A stretch of DNA of 64,000 nucleotides from Leifsonia sp. Root4. GTDB taxonomy: Bacteria > Actinomycetota > Actinomycetes > Actinomycetales > Microbacteriaceae. A program made the position numbers and the translations under genes. The notes below the pieces were generated by a model that was given only the letters and a program-made list of their open reading frames with translations, had not been told where the DNA came from and ran no database searches. Positions 8,107-14,919 of the stretch are shown piece by piece. The stretch is taken from contig NZ_LMDN01000002.1 of the NCBI RefSeq assembly GCF_001425085.1, positions 62,001 to 126,000 on the forward strand, read 5' to 3'. The first letter of the stretch is position 1; every line of letters begins with the position of its first letter.

Positions 8107-8445
8107 ATGCCCGCAACCCTCGATGAGTTCATCGCCGAACTCGACGCCCCCGCCCGTGAGATCGCCGAGTCGCTGCGCGCGATCATCGACGACGCCGTTC
8201 CCGGCGCCACCGGCCAGGTCTGGCACGGCCACCCGGTCTGGCTGGACGGCAAGAACCCGATCGCCGGCTTCAAGCCGTATCCGCGCTGGACCACCTTCAT
8301 GATCTGGAACGGCTCCCCCATCACGGACGCCAGCGGCCGGCTGGAATCCGGGGCCCGCATGTCCACACTGAAACTGTCCGGCACCGACGACATCGACGCC
8401 GCCCTCTTCGCCGACTGGCTGAAGCAGGCCACCGCCACGGCCTAG
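8107..8445 (+). CDS. DUF1801 domain protein
   Basis: 112 residues starting at ATG 8107 behind GAAAGGA. Typical DUF1801 features: TLDEFIAELDAP, VWHGHPVWLDGKNPIAGFKPY, TTFMIWNG. This is a YdhG-like small cytosolic fold of unknown function. It follows the tandem repeat at 7951-8075, so if transcribed from upstream the repeat would be in its leader. A strong terminator follows. Confidence 0.85.
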   Translation: MPATLDEFIAELDAPAREIAESLRAIIDDAVPGATGQVWHGHPVWLDGKNPIAGFKPYPRWTTFMIWNGSPITDASGRLESGARMSTLKLSGTDDIDAALFADWLKQATATA

Positions 8446-8472
8446 GGCGCCCGTCGTCGACCACGAGTTGTC

Positions 8473-8511
8473 GCAAACGGCCCCTTCGGCCGCGCTCAAG
8501 GGGCCGTTTGC
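8473..8511. terminator. terminator hairpin after the DUF1801 gene
   Basis: Perfect 14-bp stem GCAAACGGCCCCTT/AAGGGGCCGTTTGC with an 11-base loop, 27 bases after the DUF1801 stop. Confidence 0.85.
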
Positions 8512-8553
8512 GCCATCTCGCGGCCGTGCACGGCGGCGGCGTAGAGTGCTGGC

Positions 8554-8784
8554 ATGGGTGACATGTGGATCGGAGCCGTCGTCGTCGGCAGCACTACCCT
8601 TGTGCTGCTCGGTCTGGCCCTCCTCGCCCAGCGCATCCGGCGCCGCGGCACGGCCGGGCCCGCGATCGGCGCCGCTATGGCCGCCTACGACCAGGCCATG
8701 CACGTGAGCGCCTACGAGACCTTCCTCGAGATGCAGGCGCAGGACGAACGCGTGACGCCGACTCCAGCACCCGACACCCACTAG
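8554..8784 (+). CDS. small single-pass membrane protein
   Basis: 76 residues: one N-terminal hydrophobic helix (about residues 5-26), then basic RIRRRG, then a soluble tail ending in a Pro/Thr stretch. Function not recognised. A TAGAGT hexamer lies exactly 6 nt before the ATG, which supports the start and a leaderless mRNA. A second small membrane ORF follows at 8848. Confidence 0.65.
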   Translation: MGDMWIGAVVVGSTTLVLLGLALLAQRIRRRGTAGPAIGAAMAAYDQAMHVSAYETFLEMQAQDERVTPTPAPDTH

Positions 8785-8847
8785 GCGCGCACCGCGTTGG
8801 CGGCTGCCATCTAGCGATTCTCCAGTCAACTCTCCTACGCTGCATCC

Positions 8848-8994
8848 ATGACCCAAGAAATGTGGTTGCTCATAGTCGCAGGCTCCGGTTTGCTGATGCC
8901 CATGCTGCTCGGTCTTCTTCCGGCTGGGAGGCGCCCCGTTCCCGTGCGCGCCACGCGCCGCAGCCGCAACGACGGCGCAGCCGAGCGCCGCTGA
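8848..8994 (+). CDS. 48-residue small membrane protein
   Basis: A short hydrophobic helix (LLIVAGSGLLMPMLLGLL) followed by an Arg-rich tail (RRPVPVRATRRSR). The ATG is preceded by TACGCT and a 6-nt gap, the leaderless arrangement seen elsewhere in this window. Function unknown. It could still be a chance ORF, but promoter and hydrophobic profile favour a real microprotein. Confidence 0.5.
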   Translation: MTQEMWLLIVAGSGLLMPMLLGLLPAGRRPVPVRATRRSRNDGAAERR

Positions 8995-9023
8995 CCGCGC
9001 ATACGGCGCCGATCGGTCGACGC

Positions 9024-9344
9024 ATGAGCTCCGTTCGAGTCGTGGTGCACGGCATGGTGCAGGGCGTCGGATTCCGGTACTCCGCTCGTGCAGAGGCCGA
9101 ACGCCTCGGCATCACGGGCTGGATACGCAACCGGGCAGACGGCGCCGTCGAGGCCGAGATCGGCGGCGACGCCGAACCCGTGCAGCGCATGCTGGACTGG
9201 CTGGGTCATGGCCCGCGCGGCGCGGCGGTCGCCTCCCTCGAGGTGAGCGAGCTGGGCGAGCACGGCGAGGTCTCCGGAGGCACGCCCGATGGGGCGCCCG
9301 ACGGCCACGCGCGTGAGAGCGGCGGTTTCCACATCGTTTCCTAG
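9024..9344 (+). CDS. acyP: acylphosphatase
   Basis: 106 residues with the family signature: VVVHGMVQGVGFRYSARAEA, where Arg of GFRY is the catalytic phosphate-binding residue, and GWIRNRADGAVEAEIGG with the catalytic Asn. It hydrolyses acyl phosphates. The family usually has about 90 residues; here a Gly/Glu/Asp-rich insert precedes the terminal GGFHIVS strand. The ATG lies 30 bases after the stop of the small ORF at 8848. Confidence 0.9.
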   Translation: MSSVRVVVHGMVQGVGFRYSARAEAERLGITGWIRNRADGAVEAEIGGDAEPVQRMLDWLGHGPRGAAVASLEVSELGEHGEVSGGTPDGAPDGHARESGGFHIVS

Positions 9345-9407
9345 CTCCGCGTGCGCGTCAGCGATGCCGGGGCCCACAGTGTCGGCGGTGTCTGTCAGGC
9401 TGGAGTC

Positions 9408-11798
9408 GTGAATGACATGCAGAACGCAGGAATCGATGACGAGAACACGGTGAACCCCGAGAGTGTCGCTGCGACTGCACTGTCGCATCCCGCCGAGGCC
9501 GGAGGAGACGGAATCCGCCCCGCAGCCCTCGCTGCACTGCGCGCACTCGTCGGGCGCCAGGACGCCGACTTCCACGACGGGCAGTTCGAGGCGATCGAGG
9601 CGCTCGTCGCCCAGCGCCGCCGCGCACTCGTCGTGCAGCGCACCGGTTGGGGCAAGTCGGCCGTGTACTTCGTGGCCACCAAGCTGCTGCGCGATGCCGG
9701 CGCGGGCCCCACGATTCTCGTTTCGCCGCTGCTGGCGTTGATGCGCGACCAGGTTGCCGCAGCCGCGCGCGCCGGGGTGCGCGCCGTGTCGATCAACTCC
9801 TCGAACGCCCACGAGTGGGGCAGCGTGCTCGAGCAGCTGCGCGCCGACGAGGTCGACGTGCTGCTTGTCTCCCCCGAGCGCCTCAACAACCCGCGCTTCC
9901 GCGACGAGCAGCTGCCTGCCCTGATCAACCGCGTCGGCCTCCTCGTCGTCGATGAGGCACACTGCATCAGCGACTGGGGGCACGACTTCCGCCCCGACTA
10001 CCGGCGTCTGCGCGAGCTGATCGCCGAGATGCCGAGCGGCGTTCCGGTGCTCGCCACCACCGCAACGGCGAACAGCCGGGTGGTGACGGATGTCGCCGAG
10101 CAACTCGCCGCCGCCGCCGCCCAGCACGGCGACACCGAGCCCGTGCTCACCATCCGCGGCCCGCTCGCCCGCACCTCGCTGCGGCTCGGCGTGCTGCGCC
10201 TGCCCGACGCCAAGGCACGCCTCGCCTGGCTGCTCAGCCACCTCGCCGATCTTCCGGGCAGCGGCATCATCTACACGCTCACCGTCGCCGCGGCCGAGGA
10301 CACGGCCAGACTGTTGCGCGAGGCCGGCCACTCCGTGCACGCGTACACCGGCCAGACCGACACCGACGAACGCGAGCAGCTCGAGGGCCAGCTCAAGCGC
10401 AACGAGATCAAGGCGCTCGTCGCCACGAGCGCGCTCGGCATGGGCTTCGACAAGCCCGACCTCGGCTACGTGCTGCACCTCGGCGCTCCCTCCTCCCCCG
10501 TCGCCTACTACCAGCAGGTCGGCCGTGCCGGCCGCGCAACCGAGAACGCCGACGTGCTGCTGCTTCCCGGCGTCGAAGACGAGGCGATCTGGACCTACTT
10601 CGCCACCTCCTCGATGCCGAACGAGGAGAAGGCACAGGCGGTGATCGCCGCCCTCGCCGACAGTGGCCGGCCACTCTCCACCCCGGCGCTCGAGGCGATC
10701 GTCGATCTGCGCCGGTCCCGGCTCGAGCTGCTGCTCAAGGTGCTCGACGTCGACGGCGCCGTGCGCCGCGTGCAGGGCGGCTGGACGTCGACAGGGCAGC
10801 CCTGGTTCTACGACCGGGAACGATACGAGCGCATCGCAGCCGAACGCCTCGCCGAGCAGCGCTCCATGATCGAATACGAGCGCACGAGCGAGTGCCGCAT
10901 GGCGTTCCTGCAGCGCGCGCTCGACGACGACACCGCGGTTCCGTGCGGACGCTGCGACAACTGTGCCGGCGCCTGGTACCCCGTCGACGTCGCCGCGGAT
11001 GCCGCCGCCAGCGCCAGCGCATCACTCGACCGGGTCGGCGTGCTCATCGAGCCGCGCGCCCAGTGGCCCACCGGTGTCGCCTCGCTCGGCGTCCCGGTGA
11101 AGGGCAACATTCCGCCCGCCGAGCGGCTCGCCCCGGGCCGTGCACTGGCCCGGCTGAGCGACCTCGGCTGGGGCGGTCCGCTGCGGGAGATCTTTGCGGC
11201 GCCCTCCCCGCTGGCGGCGCCCGCTGCGTCGCCGCTGGGTGAGCCTGCCTCTCCGCTGGTTGAGCCTGGCTCTCCGCTGGTTGAGCCTGTCGAAACCCCG
11301 GCCGAGTCTGATTTCGACAGGCTCAATCAGCGGGGCGTAGCGCGCAATCAGCGCGGGGTCACCCCCACCCCGGGCGACGCACCGGCAATCCCGGCCATGC
11401 TGGCAGCCTGCGTTCGGGTGCTCGCCGAGTGGAACTGGGAGGAGCGCCCGGCGGCGGTCGTCGCGATGCCGTCGCGGCGGCATCCGCAGCTCATCGGCTC
11501 GGTCGCGCAGACGATCTCCGAACGCGGCCGACTGCCGCTGCTCGGCACACTCGATTGGGCGAACGGCGGCCCGAGCGGCGGGCCCGGCGGCAACAGCGCC
11601 TACCGGCTCTCCGGCGTCTGGGAGCGTTTCGCCGTCGGCCCCGAGCTCGCCGCCGCCCTGCACGAGTACGCCGGCCGACCGGTGCTGCTCGTCGATGACA
11701 TCGCCGACAGCCGCTGGAGCCTGACGATCGCCGGGCGGCTGCTGCGCCAGCACGGCGCAGGCGCGGTGCTGCCGTTCACGCTCGCGTTGCAGGGCTGA
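9408..11798 (+). CDS. recQ: RecQ-family ATP-dependent DNA helicase with C-terminal phosphoribosyltransferase-like domain
   Basis: 796 residues from GTG 9408, chosen because CAGGCT stands 6 nt before it; ATG 9417 is the alternative. Helicase motif I is TGWGKS (about 79-84), motif II DEAH (about 182-185), then SDWGHDFRPDYRRL; motif VI is in QQVGRAGR. A Cys cluster (CRM...CGRCDNC) gives the zinc-binding RecQ-Ct. The C-terminal part has the PRPP-type loop VLLVDDIADSRWS, so it is a RecQ-PRTase fusion of the kind found in actinobacteria. Between them lies a Pro/Glu-rich linker encoded by a genomic repeat (11232-11353), in frame. It should unwind DNA in repair; the role of the PRTase-like domain is not known. 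Confidence 0.9.
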   Translation: MNDMQNAGIDDENTVNPESVAATALSHPAEAGGDGIRPAALAALRALVGRQDADFHDGQFEAIEALVAQRRRALVVQRTGWGKSAVYFVATKLLRDAGAGPTILVSPLLALMRDQVAAAARAGVRAVSINSSNAHEWGSVLEQLRADEVDVLLVSPERLNNPRFRDEQLPALINRVGLLVVDEAHCISDWGHDFRPDYRRLRELIAEMPSGVPVLATTATANSRVVTDVAEQLAAAAAQHGDTEPVLTIRGPLARTSLRLGVLRLPDAKARLAWLLSHLADLPGSGIIYTLTVAAAEDTARLLREAGHSVHAYTGQTDTDEREQLEGQLKRNEIKALVATSALGMGFDKPDLGYVLHLGAPSSPVAYYQQVGRAGRATENADVLLLPGVEDEAIWTYFATSSMPNEEKAQAVIAALADSGRPLSTPALEAIVDLRRSRLELLLKVLDVDGAVRRVQGGWTSTGQPWFYDRERYERIAAERLAEQRSMIEYERTSECRMAFLQRALDDDTAVPCGRCDNCAGAWYPVDVAADAAASASASLDRVGVLIEPRAQWPTGVASLGVPVKGNIPPAERLAPGRALARLSDLGWGGPLREIFAAPSPLAAPAASPLGEPASPLVEPGSPLVEPVETPAESDFDRLNQRGVARNQRGVTPTPGDAPAIPAMLAACVRVLAEWNWEERPAAVVAMPSRRHPQLIGSVAQTISERGRLPLLGTLDWANGGPSGGPGGNSAYRLSGVWERFAVGPELAAALHEYAGRPVLLVDDIADSRWSLTIAGRLLRQHGAGAVLPFTLALQG
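11232..11353. repeat. genomic inverted/tandem repeat inside recQ
   Basis: Three CCGCTGG-GTGAGCCTG-type units start at 11232, 11253 and 11274, i.e. every 21 bases. The third runs into GTCGAAACC and is followed by the inverted copy TTTCGACAGGCTCAATCAGC (11312-11331) and a partial CAATCAGCG. This is the same element as the noncoding repeats at 7951-8075 and 25272-25332. It is read in frame as SPLVEP-type repeats, then DFDRLNQRG. Confidence 0.9.
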
Positions 11799-11807
11799 GT
11801 CGGCGGG

Positions 11808-11830
11808 GCCGACGGCGACCCATCGTCGGC
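11808..11830. terminator. weak hairpin between convergent recQ and NmrA-like gene
   Basis: Stem GCCGACG/CGTCGGC with a 9-base loop. Short, and no U tract. Its only support is position, 10 bases after the recQ stop and facing the converging gene. Confidence 0.4.
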
Positions 11831-11850
11831 GGCCGGTCCTGGCGGCTGCG

Positions 11851-12792
11851 CTACGAGCCGAAGAGCTCAGCGAGTCCGCGCGCCGGGTGGCCGGTGAGGC
11901 GCTGCACATCGGGGCTCACCGCGGCCAGCGAGCCGTCGGCGATCGCGGTGTAGGTGCTCACCCACGCCTCCAGCTGCCAGGGTTCGGCGCCGTAGTGCGC
12001 GCGGGAGGCGTAGGCCTCGTCGAGCGTCTCGTTCTCGAAACGCAGCCCAGTGGCCGCGGCGATCTCGGCCAGCGTCAGGGCCTCCGGCCCGGTCAGCGTG
12101 TACGTCGCGTTCACGTGGGCGGCCAGATCGCGGATGACGGCAACGGCCGCGTCCGCGACGTCGGCTCTGGCCACGGCCGCCACCCGACCGTCACCGGCTG
12201 GGCCTCGGATGACGCCGTGCTCGTCGGCGAAGTGCGGCAACAGGTCGAGGTAGAGGTTGTCGCGCAGGAAGGTGTAATTCATGCCGCTCGCGCGGATGAG
12301 CTCCTCCGTGTACGCGTGATCCTGGGCGAGGGTGAAGGTGGCGCCGGGATCGGCTCCGGCGAAGGAGGTGTAGACGATGTGTGGAACCCCGCCGTTCGTG
12401 GCCGCCCGCACGAATCGGTGATGCTGCTCGCGCCGGGTCGCCGACTCGGCCGCTGACACCATGAACACGACATCGAGCTCGCCGAGGTCGACGGCGGTGA
12501 CTGTGTCGTAGCTGGACTGCACAACCTCGATCGCCTGGTGGGCGGCGTCGGCATCGACCGCGCCGGCACCTGTGCCGTCGGCATCCGCGGCGTCTATCGG
12601 CCCGGTGGTCGCGGCGCCGGCGGCGGGATCGGCGGCACCCGCCCCCATCCCAGGCAGGCGCAGGGCAGGCACCCGCAGCGGGTCGCGGACGATCAGCCGC
12701 AACGTCTGATCGGGCGTCGGTGCGGCCACGAGGGCCTTGGCGACGAGCCCGCCGATATGGCCGGTTGAACCTGTGACTCCGATGCGCGTCAT
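11851..12792 (-). CDS. NmrA-like NAD(P)-binding SDR protein
   Basis: 313 residues. Rossmann motif GSTGHIGG near residues 8-15, then LIVRDP (2'-phosphate-binding region), VVFMVSAAES, VYTSFAGAD and YTFLRDNLY. This is the NmrA/quinone-oxidoreductase-like atypical SDR group, NADP(H) sensors or reductases. A stretch rich in Gly/Ala/Asp (roughly residues 48-85) is inserted where relatives usually go directly to V..SYD. The ATG is preceded by TAGAGT and 6 nt. It is divergent from the copper-protein gene. Confidence 0.85.
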   Translation of the reverse strand: MTRIGVTGSTGHIGGLVAKALVAAPTPDQTLRLIVRDPLRVPALRLPGMGAGAADPAAGAATTGPIDAADADGTGAGAVDADAAHQAIEVVQSSYDTVTAVDLGELDVVFMVSAAESATRREQHHRFVRAATNGGVPHIVYTSFAGADPGATFTLAQDHAYTEELIRASGMNYTFLRDNLYLDLLPHFADEHGVIRGPAGDGRVAAVARADVADAAVAVIRDLAAHVNATYTLTGPEALTLAEIAAATGLRFENETLDEAYASRAHYGAEPWQLEAWVSTYTAIADGSLAAVSPDVQRLTGHPARGLAELFGS

Positions 12793-12850
12793 GGCTGCAC
12801 TCTAGTCGCGAAGCATGACAGAACAACCCATGAATTCCTGTCCGATCCCC

Positions 12851-12879
12851 CTGACTTTTGCCTGCCGCGCGCGTAGCAT
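12851..12879 (+). promoter_or_regulatory. promoter of the Met/Cys-rich protein gene
   Basis: CTGACT (12851-12856), a 17-base spacer and TAGCAT (12874-12879), about 70 bases before the ATG at 12951. The leader has no obvious copper-sensor operator that I can recognise. Confidence 0.5.
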
Positions 12880-12950
12880 TTCGGGCAGAGAGGGTTGCCG
12901 TTTCAGCACCGTGTTCTCGCGTGCACGGCGCCTCAGTCGGGAGCACGCGC

Positions 12951-13382
12951 ATGATGATGAACAGCACAATGCAGATGATGCAGATGCACGCGAAAGACAT
13001 GGCGATGCAGGACGTCGACATGGCCATGCTGCAGGACTGTATCGAGGCCTGCTCCGCCTGTGAGCAGGCGTGCACGATGTGTGCATCGTGCATGATGGGC
13101 GACGAAGCCGGTGGCGCGATGCACATGGAGATGTGCATGAACACCGCCGACGTCTGCAACACGATGATGCGGATGATGATGCGGCCGGCCGGCATGCACG
13201 TGGAGAGCATGATGGCGATGCTCTCGGCCACGATCATGCTGAGCAACGCGTGCGCGGAGGAGTGCACGAAGCACGCCGACATGCACGAGGACTGCAAGAT
13301 GTGCGCAGAGATCTGCCGTCAGTGCGCCGTGGCCTGCCAGAAGGTCATGGACGCCATGCGCTCGATGATGCCGATGAGCTAG
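12951..13382 (+). CDS. Met/Cys-rich four-helix-bundle copper-binding protein (Csp/YhjQ-like)
   Basis: 143 residues starting at ATG 12951, 7 nt after CGGGAG; an in-frame extension to 12858 lacks these signals. It has about 15 Cys and 35 Met. The Cys spacing CIEACSACEQACTMCASC and CKMCAEICRQCAVACQK is that of the four-helix-bundle copper-storage proteins, where inward-facing cysteines hold many Cu(I) ions. The family motif HMxxC is present as DMHEDC. The N-terminus and the region around residues 50-85 are unusually Met-rich (MQMMQMH, MMRMMMR), like Met-type Cu(I) sites. No signal peptide, so cytosolic storage is likely. No copper regulator or exporter lies nearby. Confidence 0.85.
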   Translation: MMMNSTMQMMQMHAKDMAMQDVDMAMLQDCIEACSACEQACTMCASCMMGDEAGGAMHMEMCMNTADVCNTMMRMMMRPAGMHVESMMAMLSATIMLSNACAEECTKHADMHEDCKMCAEICRQCAVACQKVMDAMRSMMPMS

Positions 13383-13602
13383 CGCTGGCCTGCTGCCCGC
13401 CGGGTAGTGCCGCGGGCAGCACGTCTACGATCGGGCCGCGCCCCATCACCACGATGAGGAGCGTCGCGATCGGGCCGAGTAGCAGCGAGAGTAGCCACCA
13501 GTTCAGGCGTCCACGCCCCGTCGATTCCGCGAGCCCCGCGTTGATAAGCGACAGCGTGAACCACATGCCGCCGCCACCGATGCCGTCAATACTGACATCC
13601 AT
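13345..13602 (-). CDS. small membrane protein, unknown function
   Basis: 85 residues from ATG 13602: an N-terminal helix (GGGGMWFTLSLINAGL) and a strong membrane segment (NWWLLSLLLGPIATLLIVVMG), then a Ser/Ala-rich tail. The start is supported by CAGAAT exactly 6 nt upstream. The last 38 bases overlap, tail to tail, the end of the copper protein gene. Function not recognised. Confidence 0.6.
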   Translation of the reverse strand: MDVSIDGIGGGGMWFTLSLINAGLAESTGRGRLNWWLLSLLLGPIATLLIVVMGRGPIVDVLPAALPGGQQASASSSASSSAWRP

Positions 13603-13673
13603 TCGCCCATTCTGGCGTGACCGGCGTGCGGGTGCCGGCATGCTGGCGTCGCCGCACCGCTCTGCGCCAGTTC

Positions 13674-13712
13674 GTGTTGCTCTGCGCCACATCATGTGGC
13701 GCAGAGCAACAC
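13674..13712. terminator. perfect 19-bp hairpin with single-base centre
   Basis: GTGTTGCTCTGCGCCACAT, one base, then its exact complement. It lies just 3' of the minus-strand lipoprotein gene, so it probably acts as its terminator. A single-base centre means the RNA loop must open the innermost pairs. TCTGCGCCA is also repeated 20 bases upstream (13661). Confidence 0.65.
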
Positions 13713-13729
13713 AAATGACGCATCGAACG

Positions 13730-14179
13730 CTAGTCCTTCTTCAGCTCGACCTTTGTCGTGGTTCCGAGAGCGCTGACCTTATAGCTGATGGTGTCGCCCT
13801 CGAACGTGAACTCTTTGGTGTCATCGGTGGAGGCCAAGAGCGCGGAGTCGGTAGCCTCGGCGTCCCGCTGTGAAGTCCACGTGTACGGCTCAGTCGCGTC
13901 AGCAGGCGCTTCGAACGTTCCGACCCAATAAATCGACGTCGTGTCTCCGCCGTCGGCAACCCACTCGACGGTAATTGTGTCCGCGGTGATCGTGGCCTGC
14001 TGGAACGAGTCCTCGCTTGCGGAGTTGCTCTGCATCCAGGCGCCGACCAGATCAGGGGCTTGCGGCGCCTCCGCCACGGTGTTGGAATCGCCTGCACCGG
14101 CCGGGGTGGTGCCTGGTCCACTGCAGCCTGTCAGGGCAAGGGCGGCGACAAGAACAAGCGGTGCGATGAGTTTCTTCAT
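13730..14179 (-). CDS. secreted lipoprotein, unknown function
   Basis: 149 residues from MKKLIAPL. Signal peptide with lipobox LTGC, so it is anchored at the outer face of the membrane. The mature part is rich in Asp/Thr/Ser, with DLVGAWMQSN near the start and short beta-strand-like stretches to the end, resembling small lipocalin-like or META-like lipoproteins. No specific family assigned. Single gene followed by the hairpin at 13674-13712. Confidence 0.75.
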   Translation of the reverse strand: MKKLIAPLVLVAALALTGCSGPGTTPAGAGDSNTVAEAPQAPDLVGAWMQSNSASEDSFQQATITADTITVEWVADGGDTTSIYWVGTFEAPADATEPYTWTSQRDAEATDSALLASTDDTKEFTFEGDTISYKVSALGTTTKVELKKD

Positions 14180-14294
14180 GGGCTCACCATGACACACACC
14201 GGCAACTGTCATGACGGCTGCCCGGTGATGCAGCAGAGAAGGTCGCTCGAGAGACCGCTGAGAACCCGGTCACGGGTGCAACAGTCAGTCGTTC

Positions 14295-14657
14295 CTAGAG
14301 GGCGCCGGCCACCACGACGCTGATGCGCTCGGAGCCGACCGCGAGCGCGCCGTAGAGCGCGTGCAGGGCCACCGGGGTGCCGAGTTCCAGCGTGGGTGCG
14401 GCGTGGCTCCACAGCCAGACCGTTCCGGACTCCGGCGTCGCGGCATCCGCAAGACCGGTCGACGGATCGAAGAGTTCGATCGCGATCCAGCCGTCGGCGT
14501 CGACCTGGGAGACAAAGGCGTCGCGCCACTTGCTCGGCGTCGCGCCGCTCGCGAGCAGCTGCATGGGCGAGATGCCGTGGCCGGGCGCGCGACGGGTGCA
14601 GGACTCCCCCGCGGTGCACTGCATACTGTGCTGCACCTGTGGCTTGAGATTGGACAT
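14295..14657 (-). CDS. conserved hypothetical protein
   Basis: 120 residues. Start set at ATG 14657 behind a near-perfect AAGGAGG Shine-Dalgarno. The N-terminus has two cysteines (MQCTAGESC) and GHGISPMQLLASGATPSKW, followed by a compact beta-rich stretch (GWIAIELFD, VWLWSHA). No membrane segment or signal. Family not recognised. The strong ribosome-binding site suggests good translation. Confidence 0.65.
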   Translation of the reverse strand: MSNLKPQVQHSMQCTAGESCTRRAPGHGISPMQLLASGATPSKWRDAFVSQVDADGWIAIELFDPSTGLADAATPESGTVWLWSHAAPTLELGTPVALHALYGALAVGSERISVVVAGAL

Positions 14658-14876
14658 CCTGACCTCCTTCGGGGCGTCTGGCCGGGCCGGCGGATGCCGC
14701 GCACTCAGCGTTCGATTCAAGAAGAGTAAGTCGGCCGCTCGCCGATGTCACACGGGCGTGTCACACGCCGCAACACGCGCGGGTCGCAGCCGTGCGCCCG
14801 CCCGCGCGGGCAGGCCCCGGAAGGGCGTGGGAGATCGGCTCGGGTGGGTGCGCGCTGCTAGGGGGCTGCCGCGTTT

Positions 14877-14919
14877 CGCGTAGTTGAAAAGGATCCACCG
14901 GATCCTTTTCAACTACGCG
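14877..14919. terminator. perfect 20-bp terminator overlapping the aminopeptidase stop codon
   Basis: CGCGTAGTTGAAAAGGATCC, a 3-base loop, then the exact complement. The minus-strand stop codon of the M18 aminopeptidase (14913-14915) is inside one arm. One of the strongest hairpins in the window. Confidence 0.8.
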
